A stretch of DNA of 42,017 bases, taken from Sulfurimonas sp. Its GTDB lineage: Bacteria > Campylobacterota > Campylobacteria > Campylobacterales > Sulfurimonadaceae. The stretch's first letter is position 1. Each line of letters begins with the position of its first letter. The translations under genes were made by a program, and so were the position numbers. The notes beneath the pieces are model-generated. The model was not told the DNA's origin. It did not search any database and saw nothing but the letters and a program-made list of their open reading frames with translations. Location: the NCBI GenBank assembly GCA_021648405.1, contig JAKISX010000007.1, positions 1 to 42,017 on the forward strand, given 5' to 3'. Positions 25,161-34,733 of this stretch are shown one piece after another.

Positions 25161-25616
25161 CTAACCAAATGCTGCAGCTAATCCGCTACGCACATCGCCT
25201 CTTCGTTTATTTTCTTTCTTTGCATTACTCAATTGTTCTCTAAGTAATCCAACTTGAGCTTTAGCAATTTTTTTGTCTTCATTGTATCCAAGAAATCCAA
25301 GACCTAATTGTGCAGCACCTAATCCTACTTGACCCATCTCCATACCAGTCATACCGCTATTGCTAGAAAATGAATCATTAACTATATTTTGATCCATTCC
25401 CATCACATCGTCTATATTCATTTTATACTTAGATGCAAACATCTTTTGTGCATCAGTTCCAGCAGATGAATTTGTGCTTAGCTGATATCTTGCATTTATA
25501 TCTTTTACTTTTCCAAACATATCAGTTCCAGTAGGTGAATTTGAATTTAACTGATAGCTTGTATTTAAATTCTTAGCTCTTCCATAAATATCAGTTCCTA
25601 TGATTTTTTCGCTCAT
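25161..25616 (-). CDS. small virion protein with duplicated N-terminal module, N4 gp52-like position
   Basis: A 151-aa protein. The N-terminus holds two copies of a module of about 22 residues (GTDIYGRAKNLNTSYQL and GTDMFGKVKDINARYQL), with the start of a third at GTDAQKMF. The centre is Gly/Met-rich (MGQVGLGAAQLGLGFLG), and the end is a basic helix (AKAQVGLLREQLSNAKKENK). This combination resembles small N4-like internal virion proteins. It lies 9 bases before the gp51-like gene in the late operon. Confidence 0.6.
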   Translation of the reverse strand: MSEKIIGTDIYGRAKNLNTSYQLNSNSPTGTDMFGKVKDINARYQLSTNSSAGTDAQKMFASKYKMNIDDVMGMDQNIVNDSFSSNSGMTGMEMGQVGLGAAQLGLGFLGYNEDKKIAKAQVGLLREQLSNAKKENKRRGDVRSGLAAAFG

Positions 25617-25645
25617 TTGTTCTCCAATATAGTTTTAATTACAAC

Positions 25646-25654
25646 ATTATATCG
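25646..25654 (-). promoter_or_regulatory. extended -10-like element upstream of gp52-like gene
   Basis: Leftward CGATATAAT lies 30 bp before the ATG. The -10 hexamer is perfect but the TG extension is CG. No clear -35. It sits just past the stop of the upstream tail gene. Confidence 0.35.
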
Positions 25655-25665
25655 TAATAATCCGC

Positions 25666-28107
25666 TTATCCACAATGATATGTACATGCAACCATTTTAG
25701 TTTTGTATTGGACTCCATCAGAACCAGAGGAGAGATAGCATCCATTGTCTCCAACAGTCTCACTTGACCAAATTGTATCTGATAAAGCTTTAGCAACTGT
25801 ATAATTATGTAGAATATCATCATCCTGCTTCATTCCTTTACCTTTGACTATCGACGATGTTATATAGTCACCAGATTCTATGTCACCTCCAATTGAGCAA
25901 ACATTAACCATCCCCTCGCCAACAGAATTTATTGATCCAATTTCATAATTCAAATTTAGTTTTTGAAACATTTGTTCATTTTCATTAGTAAGCATAGTTC
26001 TGATTTTTTGCTTTGTTGCTATATCATAGTGCTCATATGCAAATGTGTCTAAATCTAGCATAAAGTCATATAACTCCTGGTTCTGAGTAGATATAATACC
26101 TACAACTCTTTTGTCCTTGGATTTAACTGCAATAGAACAATATGGATATGCTTGGCTTACACCATTTGAGTAAGCATCAGTTGATATACATATGTCTCCA
26201 ATAGTTGAAGCTTCGTCTATAAAGCAGAAATGTGAACCAGTAAATGGAAAGTATCCCTCTTGAGAATATGTCTTATCATAGGTCAGCACCCCCCACTGAT
26301 TATTTACATTCTGTGTGCTTGCTCTTATACCATGGTCTAAACCACGAGTTATTATTCCCCATGTTGCATCAATTTTACCTCCACTTACATCTAGACCTAC
26401 GCTTATAGATGCATGTAGAGTACTAACCGCCATAACTGTGAAATTTGTAGTTCCATCAAGCAAAATAAATAGACTAATATCACTCTTTGCTGCTAATGCA
26501 TAGCCACCACCAAACCCACCTTGACTATCATCAAAAAAAGCAGCAGCTCCTTGAATCTTTGCACCAGTAATTGTTCCTCCAGCAATTATATCTTCTGCGT
26601 GTAGTGTTCCAGCTACGATTGCATCTCCATGCACATGAAGAACAGTATTTAACGCCCATGATGTACTAAAGAATGCTTTTCTTGTTCCAGAAGCTACGGA
26701 TGTATGCCATATTGTATCTCCATTTTTTGGTGCAGCACCACCAGTTACAGATGCAATTATTCCATTAGCTTGGGACTGAGTTGTTATTTGATAATCTACA
26801 CTTGTAGTTACAGTTCCTCTTTCTCCAGCAGAACCATTCGTGCCATCTTCTCCTTTGATTCTAGCAACAGTCCAGTCAACCCAGTTTCCATCTACTTTTC
26901 TTATGCTTATTGCAGTCCATACTGCGTTTGCAGATGAATTAGTCCATCCAAAGTCTGTTCCATTTGGTCCAGGCAATCCTGGCTGAGAAGCAGATGTGTT
27001 CCATTGCCAATTTGTGTCTGACTTATCTGACATTATTCTAGGAACAGCCCACAATGGACTAGGAGTCTGAGGCAGTGAACCATTGCTAGTAAACCATTTA
27101 TTTATATACCACAGTGGATTACCAGATCCATCATCAGCTGGAACTCCATCAGACCAACCATCTAGAGGGTCTGGAAGTAAACTATTAAAAGAACCGCCTG
27201 ATGGAGTCGCTGGCTGTAGTGCCTGTTGTTTAAATGCGAATCCAGCTACTATGCCTTTACCAGCAGTTGAAACCCATGCAACATCATTCCATATATATAT
27301 ATTACCATCTGTCGTATTATAGTATGAGTCTCCATCATTTATAGTTCCAGGATACATTGATGCAGAAGCTCCATCTGGATATTCACCGATATGCTTTGCT
27401 ACAGAGCCAGATTGTCCAGGCGGTTGACCTATATCTATAAACTCTGTTTTGATTCTGCCACCGTCTATTACTGTTGTACCATTTTGATTTAGTAAGTTTT
27501 CAAAAACAACTTTTCCGTTAAATGTTGATTGATATTCACTTCCAACTTTTGTTATTGAAAAAGTTGGAATAGGATTTCCAAAGGCATCAAGAGGGCTACT
27601 ATATACAGGGTCTCCATTTGCATCTACTTCTGGAATGCCATTTACATATGCTTGACCGTATACTGCAAACGCATCTGCCATTATTTTAAAGTATGATGTT
27701 TGGCTAGCAGAATCAGATAACGCACCTATCTCAAATCCAGCTGCTATATCGCCAGCAATAACATTTAGGCTATACATTGATGCAGCATCACCATTTCTTG
27801 TTACATAAGAACCAAGTGTTTGAACAACTGATGCACCAATGTTATTGTCAACATATGATGCCAAATCTGTAGTAGTTGTATATCCATTAAGAATATTGTT
27901 TACTCTTTGCTCTGCTGCTGCTATATCTGCTGCTATATCTGCTGAAGTTCTATAGGTAACTATATTCGTTGTCCAATTATTATTAAATCTTTCTTCAAAA
28001 GAACTTACTGCTCCTACTGGAACTAATGCGTGACTATTTGTTCCATGCATTTGTATTAAACCACTACTTGAATGTGCTACATTTGATATTGAATATTTAA
28101 TAGGCAT
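25666..28107 (-). CDS. large tail/host-specificity protein
   Basis: About 813 aa from MPIKYSI; an in-frame ATG 21 bases upstream (28128) would overlap the previous gene. The layout is that of phage central tail or host-specificity proteins: an N-terminal helical segment (TSADIAADIAAAEQRVNNIL), a J-protein C-terminal/DUF1983-like stretch (YSLNVIAGDIAAGFEIGA, then FKIMADAFAVYG and GRIKTEFIDIG), Trp/Pro/Gly-rich modules, and a beta-rich C-terminal half with AGTLHAEDIIAGGTITGAKI. The C-terminal region around DFMLDLDTFAYEHY is probably the exposed part. Host binding is inferred. The same late operon carries head and ejection genes. Confidence 0.7.
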   Translation of the reverse strand: MPIKYSISNVAHSSSGLIQMHGTNSHALVPVGAVSSFEERFNNNWTTNIVTYRTSADIAADIAAAEQRVNNILNGYTTTTDLASYVDNNIGASVVQTLGSYVTRNGDAASMYSLNVIAGDIAAGFEIGALSDSASQTSYFKIMADAFAVYGQAYVNGIPEVDANGDPVYSSPLDAFGNPIPTFSITKVGSEYQSTFNGKVVFENLLNQNGTTVIDGGRIKTEFIDIGQPPGQSGSVAKHIGEYPDGASASMYPGTINDGDSYYNTTDGNIYIWNDVAWVSTAGKGIVAGFAFKQQALQPATPSGGSFNSLLPDPLDGWSDGVPADDGSGNPLWYINKWFTSNGSLPQTPSPLWAVPRIMSDKSDTNWQWNTSASQPGLPGPNGTDFGWTNSSANAVWTAISIRKVDGNWVDWTVARIKGEDGTNGSAGERGTVTTSVDYQITTQSQANGIIASVTGGAAPKNGDTIWHTSVASGTRKAFFSTSWALNTVLHVHGDAIVAGTLHAEDIIAGGTITGAKIQGAAAFFDDSQGGFGGGYALAAKSDISLFILLDGTTNFTVMAVSTLHASISVGLDVSGGKIDATWGIITRGLDHGIRASTQNVNNQWGVLTYDKTYSQEGYFPFTGSHFCFIDEASTIGDICISTDAYSNGVSQAYPYCSIAVKSKDKRVVGIISTQNQELYDFMLDLDTFAYEHYDIATKQKIRTMLTNENEQMFQKLNLNYEIGSINSVGEGMVNVCSIGGDIESGDYITSSIVKGKGMKQDDDILHNYTVAKALSDTIWSSETVGDNGCYLSSGSDGVQYKTKMVACTYHCG

Positions 28108-28108
28108 A

Positions 28109-28486
28109 TTACGGTCCAGCCACTTCATATATATGAACGCTTCCAGCTAAGTATACATTATTATCGATTATACTTCTTAGACTATATATATGAATAAATT
28201 CACAAATGTCATGATCGTAAAGTTCATCACCAGCAACATATAAAGGGCTAGTTTTTAATATATTAATTGTTATTGTTAACTTTCCTCTATTCGTTGTCAC
28301 GCCATCTTCAGTTACATCACTAAATACTATGCTGCCCTGTGTATATACTGAACTGTTATCAACTCTTTCAACATAAAACATTGTGTCAAGTGCAAATGAC
28401 ATAGGTGCACCAGCATCATCTACCCTCCATATTTCTAATGTATTTTGGGCATATTCTAATCTTATATTTCCAACAGATTCAGCCAT
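28109..28486 (-). CDS. hypothetical structural protein
   Basis: A 125-aa protein, beta-rich throughout (IRLEYAQNTLEIWRVDD, GKLTITINILKTSPLYV, VYLAGSVHIYEVAGP). It has AAAAGGAAC upstream of the ATG and ends two bases before the preferred tail-protein start (TAATATG). It is likely a small tail or baseplate partner of the large downstream protein; no family is recognised. Confidence 0.6.
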   Translation of the reverse strand: MAESVGNIRLEYAQNTLEIWRVDDAGAPMSFALDTMFYVERVDNSSVYTQGSIVFSDVTEDGVTTNRGKLTITINILKTSPLYVAGDELYDHDICEFIHIYSLRSIIDNNVYLAGSVHIYEVAGP

Positions 28487-28521
28487 ATTTAGTTCCTTTT
28501 TATGAGTGTTGTATAGTTAAA

Positions 28522-28530
28522 ATTATATCA
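28522..28530 (-). promoter_or_regulatory. extended -10 promoter for the 125-aa/tail gene pair
   Basis: Leftward TGATATAAT lies 36 bp before the ATG of the 125-aa gene, nearly the same distance as at 41367. No -35 match is visible. Confidence 0.45.
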
Positions 28531-30333
28531 TATTTTATAGTGTTTATCATACGGAGTCATATATATTTCATCATATGAAATTTCATTAGGAGATTTTAAG
28601 TCTTCGCTATGTATAAATCTTTGCACTTTCTTCATCTTGTCAAGAGGTGTTACTATTTCAGATACACCATCTATTTCATCCTTTAGTTCGTTAAACTTCT
28701 GTGAGTATCTTTTTGCTTCTATTTTTCTAAACTCTGAAAATGCCATTGTGGATATTTTAAGTGCGTATGAGATGATATCTGATGTGCCTAAGTCTGATAA
28801 CATATATCCATTCGCTACACTAACTATAGAAGATAAAGTCATCAACATATTGCCAAATTTTATCAATGAATTATTGTTTGTATACATACCTATAGCCATA
28901 ATAGTAGCACCAGCAGCAGACATGTAGAAAACAAATCCTAAACCAGCAGAGAAGTACGATACAACAATTAAAACTACAAGCTTCACATAATCCCAAAGAC
29001 TATAACTCTTATTTGGAGCACCAACATCTAGTATCATAAACGCCTGTAAAAGAACCATGAACTTATAGTTATTTAGATTTCTTACCTTATTCCAATCTAA
29101 TATATATAAATACTCTCGTGGAATAGTTGGACCTAGTGGGTCCATTGGGTCTTCTGTTTCTTCGTATCTAATAAAACAGTAATCTCTCCATTCTGGAACT
29201 TCATATTCAAGATCTTCTATAACTTGCAATCTTGTTTTTTTCTGCTCATCTTCTAATTTATTTGTGTCTCTATTTACTGATATCCTAAATGAAAGCATAA
29301 CTGAGTCTACATTATCTAGATCCATGCTCACCACATCATCTAATGCGTTAAATCTGCTAAGTATCATTCCTAATGGCTCATCTTTTGCTTCCCAAGATAA
29401 ATCAGCAGTTGTGGCGATTAATGCATCGTACTCTGCTAATGAACTGTCTATAATTTCAATTAGTATACTGTATGGTATCTTTACCAGCATTGCATTATAT
29501 TTCATTACATAATCAAAATAATCATGTACGAAATAAGTTGTACGCAAATGTGTAGAAACTTTATTTACTATATATTCTAAAGATGCGTATCTATCTCTTT
29601 CTGTAATAGTCGAAGCAGAGAATTTGCTATGCCATTTTGTTATAGTTGCGTTCGCTGGTAACAATAGTACAGAGTTCATAATTTCTGTATTACTAGCACT
29701 TGTCATGTTCCCATAAATTCTAACACTTGCTCTGGAACTACTTATATCAGTCCTATATATATCATACTGATTATTTCTATAGAAATTTATAGTATTAACT
29801 TTTTTATATTTGCTTATGTTATTTATGTATAAATATGGCGAATAATTAAATGTTGCGTAAGAACTTGGATCTCCTACAAATTCATCTTTTAAAATTTGTA
29901 TAGCATTTCTTGCCTGAACAAGACTCATCCATTCGCCATCACCGTTTCTTATCCCACTTGCATTTTTATTCACTTTATATTTTTTAATAAAACTAATCAT
30001 CTCAGTAGAAGAAAGCATATTATTTGGATGAACATTGCTTCCTATACCAGACATGTTGTGTTGAGGTACAGTGTTAAAAAGGGGAATATCTGTTATATCT
30101 GTATTATAGACCCAATCGGTATTCGGATAAATTATTTGTTTAACTTCCTTGGTCTTCATATATTGATGACCACCTGTTGGTGGATCTATTGGATGTGTGT
30201 TTGCTACTGCAACTTGTGGTAAATATTTTTTCCATACCCAAGCTTTTCCAGTTGCAAATATTAAGTTACTCTGTATATTAGACTTTGAATTTGAATAAGA
30301 GCTAAATCCAAAATCATATATAAAGAATTTCAT
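28528..30333 (-). CDS. structural protein with hydrophobic segments, N4 gp53-like position
   Basis: A 601-aa protein. Residues 1-400 are soluble and rich in Tyr/Asn with predicted mixed structure. Residues about 440-510 contain two or three membrane-like segments (VKLVVLIVVSYFSAGLGFVF, AAGATIMAIGMYT, MLMTLSSIVSVA). A polar helical tail follows (EFRKIEAKRYSQKFNELKD). Hydrophobic segments in a virion protein suggest insertion into the host membrane during ejection. Assigned to gp53 by order (between gp54-like and tail genes); no family motif seen. Confidence 0.6.
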   Translation of the reverse strand: MKFFIYDFGFSSYSNSKSNIQSNLIFATGKAWVWKKYLPQVAVANTHPIDPPTGGHQYMKTKEVKQIIYPNTDWVYNTDITDIPLFNTVPQHNMSGIGSNVHPNNMLSSTEMISFIKKYKVNKNASGIRNGDGEWMSLVQARNAIQILKDEFVGDPSSYATFNYSPYLYINNISKYKKVNTINFYRNNQYDIYRTDISSSRASVRIYGNMTSASNTEIMNSVLLLPANATITKWHSKFSASTITERDRYASLEYIVNKVSTHLRTTYFVHDYFDYVMKYNAMLVKIPYSILIEIIDSSLAEYDALIATTADLSWEAKDEPLGMILSRFNALDDVVSMDLDNVDSVMLSFRISVNRDTNKLEDEQKKTRLQVIEDLEYEVPEWRDYCFIRYEETEDPMDPLGPTIPREYLYILDWNKVRNLNNYKFMVLLQAFMILDVGAPNKSYSLWDYVKLVVLIVVSYFSAGLGFVFYMSAAGATIMAIGMYTNNNSLIKFGNMLMTLSSIVSVANGYMLSDLGTSDIISYALKISTMAFSEFRKIEAKRYSQKFNELKDEIDGVSEIVTPLDKMKKVQRFIHSEDLKSPNEISYDEIYMTPYDKHYKI

Positions 30334-30342
30334 ATCAAATCA

Positions 30343-31269
30343 TTAATTTGAGAATGTTGGATCTGTTGCTCCAGCATTAGAGTCTATATCCACTATTGGT
30401 GTTACATCATCAACATTAAGATTTTCTCCAAATGTACTAACCATACCGTTAAGAGATTTTTCCATAGATGCAGTAAGCTTTCCATATATAGTATTACCTG
30501 CTGGTTCTGTTCCACCTGCCTCGTCTATTACACCAGAGTTTGCAAGACTAAATATTAGCTCTTGTAGTACTTTTGATTGTTTATACAAGACATCTGATAC
30601 ATATCCTTTTGCAGTATTTATACCTATATTTGACTCTACTCTTTGTCTCATCATATCTGCTTCAAACTTAGAACCAGGGATAATTCCACTTGTATTTAAT
30701 ACATCTGGATTAGTATTATTAGAGTCGAAAGACGGGTTGCCATCGACATCATATGTTACGCTGTATCCGTAATCTCTCAAGATTGATGCGGTAGCTGCAT
30801 GACCACCGATTATTGTATTATCGACAGTAGCAGTTGAAATCTTAACTTCCTGTTCTCTCTTTAATTCTTCTTGTTCTCTTATCCCTTGTTCATAAAAATG
30901 TGCATTAGTATTTGATAGGTCTACAGTTATTATACCAGAACCATCAATTATCTTTCCATGAATATCTTTTGTTTTTGCTATTATTGCATCTTGATTAATT
31001 TTTTCAGTATCTATCTTTTCTTTTGCTAACATTATTTCTTCTTCTGTTAGCTTTTCTTTTAATAAAAAGTTAATTGATTCACTTATAATTGTTTGTAAGC
31101 TTCCTAGGTATACATCCGCATATTCTCCGCCAGTAATTCTTCCTTTATCATATTGAATATTTATATTTTGATTGACAGTTGAAATCAATACATCTAGTAT
31201 TGATGTTCCAACCCATTCGTCGTTAACGACAGAACCATTTGTCAAATCTGCAAGAGATATGTTAGGCAT
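30343..31269 (-). CDS. structural protein, N4 gp54-like position
   Basis: A 308-aa protein, helical in its middle (LLKEKLTEEEIMLAKEKIDT, then EQGIREQEELKREQE), with Ile/Gly-rich flanks. The N-terminus (LADLTNGSVVNDEWVGTSIL) and C-terminus (MEKSLNGMVSTFGENLNVDD) appear compact. The position two genes after the capsid gene and before the 601-aa protein fits N4 gp54, a minor virion protein. It has AAAAAAAGGAATACT before the ATG. Confidence 0.6.
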   Translation of the reverse strand: MPNISLADLTNGSVVNDEWVGTSILDVLISTVNQNINIQYDKGRITGGEYADVYLGSLQTIISESINFLLKEKLTEEEIMLAKEKIDTEKINQDAIIAKTKDIHGKIIDGSGIITVDLSNTNAHFYEQGIREQEELKREQEVKISTATVDNTIIGGHAATASILRDYGYSVTYDVDGNPSFDSNNTNPDVLNTSGIIPGSKFEADMMRQRVESNIGINTAKGYVSDVLYKQSKVLQELIFSLANSGVIDEAGGTEPAGNTIYGKLTASMEKSLNGMVSTFGENLNVDDVTPIVDIDSNAGATDPTFSN

Positions 31270-31324
31270 AGTATTCCTTTTTTTAATTTTTTCACTATAA
31301 TGCTTTAATAAGTATTATATATTA

Positions 31325-31858
31325 TTATCTTGCAGCTTTCCCTTTTTCAAACAAAGCGTTCAGTTCTTTTTCTGTGTAATCTGGTAGGATCTTAATATTA
31401 AAAGCTGGAACTCGCTCTAGTTTTACATTTACTCCCTCGCCAGTTTCTATTTGCAATAACATTTTCTTACTATTCAAATGTCTAACAATCTGACATGGTT
31501 CTATAGTTTCTTTATTGAATCTAACAACCTTTTTTATGAACCCAACAGTTCCATTACCTACAGCATACATTTCACTACTCATGGTTCTCATACTTTCAGA
31601 CAATGGTGTAATTATACATCTTACCATTCTTTTTGCAGTCTTTATTGTATTGTTTTTTTGTTTTTTTATTGGCTTAATTATGTTTACAGCAGAAGGAGTT
31701 ACTGTCTTTTTAGCTTCTGTCTTTTTAACTTCTGTTTTGTTAACTTTTGGTGCCAACTCAGCCTCTTCTATTAATAGTAATAATTCATTTTCTTTTATAT
31801 TTTTCTTAAACTTAATTCCAAGAGATTCTGCTTTAGCAAATAATGTTTGTTCATTCAT
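31325..31858 (-). CDS. small head protein, N4 gp55-like position, with HeH/SAP-like N-terminus
   Basis: A 177-aa protein. Residues 4-32 (LFAKAESLGIKFKKNIKENE) look like a short SAP/HeH-type nucleic-acid-binding helix pair. A Lys/Thr linker follows (about 38-75), and a beta-rich C-terminal domain begins RCIITPLSESMRTMSSEMYA. Similar C-terminal domains occur in small proteins next to N4-type capsid genes. It could link head and DNA or complete the head. The 13-bp hairpin between it and the capsid stop may alter its expression. Confidence 0.6.
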   Translation of the reverse strand: MNEQTLFAKAESLGIKFKKNIKENELLLLIEEAELAPKVNKTEVKKTEAKKTVTPSAVNIIKPIKKQKNNTIKTAKRMVRCIITPLSESMRTMSSEMYAVGNGTVGFIKKVVRFNKETIEPCQIVRHLNSKKMLLQIETGEGVNVKLERVPAFNIKILPDYTEKELNALFEKGKAAR

Positions 31859-31882
31859 TTTATATTCCTTTTTTTTTTATTT

Positions 31883-31912
31883 TTTTATCTAAAACCTAAG
31901 TTTTAGATAAAA
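31883..31912 (-). repeat. 13-bp hairpin just after the capsid gene
   Basis: Bases 31883-31895 pair with 31900-31912 around a 4-nt loop, 7 bp past the capsid stop. In the late (leftward) transcript it is followed by A-rich rather than U-rich sequence, so it is not a standard intrinsic terminator. A 3'-end processing or stabilising hairpin for capsid mRNA is more likely. Confidence 0.7.
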
Positions 31913-31918
31913 GTTTCT

Positions 31919-33364
31919 CTAGTATTTAGAAACTGTATTATAAACAGCTAACCAATCTGGACGATCAACTAGCACACCGTTCCACCATTCGATAACAGTC
32001 ATTCCAACTTTAGCGTATGGAGTTTTTCTGTCTCTTAGCTCTTCTGGTGACATTGTAGTTACATCGAATTTTCCAGCAGTACCTGGTCCAAATTCAAAAC
32101 CTATATGAGTAAATGCTTCAGAACCAATAACTAGATTGTGATAAACATTATAGTTAGTACCGTTGCTTCTATACTCTCCACTAGTTCCATCATCATCATA
32201 TGATACATGGATTGTATCTCCGATTGCAGATGCAGCAGTGTCAACAATAGTTACTACGCCATTTGCAACAGTATAATCAGTAGTTGCAGTTAATGCAGCA
32301 GCTTGAGTAACATTATACACAACTACATTAGTTAATGAAGTTTCACCAGTATCCATAGCATCTGTTTCAGTTTCAAGAACGAATGAATCAGTCTCAACAC
32401 CGATTAAAGCTCCTTCTCCCTCTCCAATAACCATCTTAGGATGTACAATTATTCTAAATGGACCAACTGCACCAATTTCACCATGAATAGATTTGATATA
32501 TTTTTTATTACCACTTTCACCCTCATATTTATTAAGTGGGATAAATGCATCATCAGCACCATTTAATGCTTTGATGCTCATAAAATCCATCTTAACATCT
32601 GGACTGATAAACATATATCTAGCAGAAGCTATTGTTTTTGTATCAACATAATTTGATCCAACTATTACCTTAGTATCTCTAGGACACTTGTTATTGTCAA
32701 GCTCAATATCCAATCTAATTAAATCGCGGATATTAGGAACAGATGTATTATCAATAGTTAACAAATCACTGTCATCAGTGTTTGATCCGTCAAGAGTTCT
32801 GTCTTGTCCAGAACCAGCGTTGAAAACGACACCAGCCTTATCAATTAATTCAATACCAAGGATATCTTCATTAATTTGAGATGCACCACGCAAAGCTTCA
32901 GTTGTAACATGTTGCTTAAACATCTTGTCAGTATCAAAATTCATTTCATCTTTTGAAAATTCAAAAAAGAAACCTCTATTTTTGATACTACCACGAACTT
33001 CTTTACGAGAAAAGTTTACCTTATTAGCTCTTTCAGAAGTCTCTGTTAAATCAGGAAGTCTTCCCTCGATTATACCAACAGATCTAGAACTAGCATATAG
33101 GTTACCGTTATTAAGAGTAATGCCATCTGGATCAATACCAGAGTTTGCAACACTATTTTCATCAGAAAGTAATGGTAAATATCTATGCTTTACTACTTCT
33201 TTTCCTTTGTTCTTAGGCTGGCTTATAGAACCAGACATTTGAGATAAATACATCTCGTCTTTTATCTCTATGATAGCATTCTTGTTGTAATGCTCTTGTC
33301 TTATTTGTGGATTTCCAGCAGCTTGATCTATAGAGCTGTTAGCACCATTATTGTAAGTACCCAT
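31919..33364 (-). CDS. major capsid protein (N4-gp56 family)
   Basis: A 481-aa protein, longer than N4 gp56 (about 400 aa). Typical features are the N-terminal NKNAIIEIKDEMYLSQMSG, the KGKEVVKHRYLPLL segment, a central GSNYVDTKTIASARYMFISP and a C-terminal half reading VGPFRIIVHPKM and AFTHIGFEFGPGTAGKF. This is the HK97-fold capsid family of N4-like phages. Residues about 340-395 look like an inserted beta domain (TNVVVYNVTQAAALT then DYTVANGVVTIV), accounting for much of the extra length. It lies directly after the acidic scaffold candidate, the usual order. Confidence 0.88.
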   Translation of the reverse strand: MGTYNNGANSSIDQAAGNPQIRQEHYNKNAIIEIKDEMYLSQMSGSISQPKNKGKEVVKHRYLPLLSDENSVANSGIDPDGITLNNGNLYASSRSVGIIEGRLPDLTETSERANKVNFSRKEVRGSIKNRGFFFEFSKDEMNFDTDKMFKQHVTTEALRGASQINEDILGIELIDKAGVVFNAGSGQDRTLDGSNTDDSDLLTIDNTSVPNIRDLIRLDIELDNNKCPRDTKVIVGSNYVDTKTIASARYMFISPDVKMDFMSIKALNGADDAFIPLNKYEGESGNKKYIKSIHGEIGAVGPFRIIVHPKMVIGEGEGALIGVETDSFVLETETDAMDTGETSLTNVVVYNVTQAAALTATTDYTVANGVVTIVDTAASAIGDTIHVSYDDDGTSGEYRSNGTNYNVYHNLVIGSEAFTHIGFEFGPGTAGKFDVTTMSPEELRDRKTPYAKVGMTVIEWWNGVLVDRPDWLAVYNTVSKY

Positions 33365-33377
33365 TTTTTAAACCTTT

Positions 33378-34733
33378 TTATTTTTTACGTAGTTCTTTAT
33401 CCATCATTTTAGAAAACTCGTCATCAGACATAGAATCTGTATTGAGATAATCTACTACAGTTTTTGTTCCAGAACTACTACTAGTAGTTGAAGCATTCAT
33501 TCTAGAACTTTCCTTTTTCCTAAGATCAGATCTTTTCAAACTCTCACTCTTTGCGTTAGAAATTCTATCTCTTTTTTGTTTTGCTTCTAATTTCTTCTGA
33601 TCTTCTATTTTTTTATTTTGTTCATTTTCTGCAGAAGCTCTGTTATCTTCTTTAATCATATTTCCGATTACCTCAGAACCAGCTTGCTTGTAGTATTCTA
33701 AATCAGATTTAATTTCTAAGCCTCTCGCCTCGTCTAAAACTTTCATTGACATAGCTACTGGAGACACTTTGTTGAACATACCGCTTTTTACATCTAGATG
33801 TAAAGAAGATATCAGCTTCGGATTTTCGTAGATTGACTCTCTACTGGCATCATCCCATTGATTGTTAATTACACTATATGTTATTGGATATTCTGGATCA
33901 CTAGATATTACGCTAGTTGTCTCTTCGATATCTAGTTCAGCATTGCTCTTCCCGTAATTATTTGGCTCAAAGCTTTCTTCATTTTCAGTGTTTAAATCTA
34001 TCGCCTCTACACCAGTTCTTTTTAATATACTGGCTATAGCATCCTTGTTGCCTTTAAAAGCATCTATCATAAGATTTATATCCTCATGAGTTAAATTCTC
34101 AGACTCCAAAGCACTAATACTTTTTCTCCACGGAGATATAGCTTGCATCTTTTTTGTATAGTTTATCCCTTTCTCAGCAAGAGAATCCCTTTCTTCCTCT
34201 GTAAATTCATAAAGAACTCCATCGGCTCTTAGTTTTCTTTTTTTTGTTTCTTCAAGATTATTTTCTTCAGTTTCGACTGCATCAGTTTCTCCATTGTTAT
34301 CATCTACATTTTCTTGACTTTCATCAACAGTAGATGACTCAACATCAGAGTCTTCTTCATCTTTATCTTCAGAATTTTTACTATCAGCGTCTTCGTCATT
34401 GGAGTCTTGTTCATTATCATTGATTGATTGTTCCAAATCACTTTCGTCGTCAATAGCTTCTTTTTCTCCTTTGTCTAAATTAACTTCATCATCAGCAGTA
34501 GCTTCCTCATCAGAAGAAACATCTTCTTCTGCATTGCTTTCATTATCAGGATTATCCTCAGTCTCACCGTCAATGCTATCTGTGTTTACATCTTCAGATG
34601 AACTCTCATCTTCTACACTATCATCTTCTGCACTATCATCTCCTACCTTATCGTTGGTATCATTATAATTTATAGCCTTATTCATTTCTATCTCAAATTC
34701 TTCATCTGTTAAATTGTCAAGATTAAAGTTCAT
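33378..34733 (-). CDS. probable scaffolding protein, highly acidic
   Basis: A 451-aa protein. Residues about 20-170 are almost entirely Asp, Glu, Ser and Asn. A folded helical middle follows (EFTEEERDSLAEKGINYTKK and later AMSMKVLDEARGLEIKSD), then a basic coiled segment (KKIEDQKKLEAKQKRDRISN) and a C-terminus LNTDSMSDDEFSKMMDKELR. Acidic N-terminus, charged coiled coil and position between portal and capsid genes fit a head scaffold. The ATG overlaps the previous gene by 11 bases. Confidence 0.75.
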   Translation of the reverse strand: MNFNLDNLTDEEFEIEMNKAINYNDTNDKVGDDSAEDDSVEDESSSEDVNTDSIDGETEDNPDNESNAEEDVSSDEEATADDEVNLDKGEKEAIDDESDLEQSINDNEQDSNDEDADSKNSEDKDEEDSDVESSTVDESQENVDDNNGETDAVETEENNLEETKKRKLRADGVLYEFTEEERDSLAEKGINYTKKMQAISPWRKSISALESENLTHEDINLMIDAFKGNKDAIASILKRTGVEAIDLNTENEESFEPNNYGKSNAELDIEETTSVISSDPEYPITYSVINNQWDDASRESIYENPKLISSLHLDVKSGMFNKVSPVAMSMKVLDEARGLEIKSDLEYYKQAGSEVIGNMIKEDNRASAENEQNKKIEDQKKLEAKQKRDRISNAKSESLKRSDLRKKESSRMNASTTSSSSGTKTVVDYLNTDSMSDDEFSKMMDKELRKK

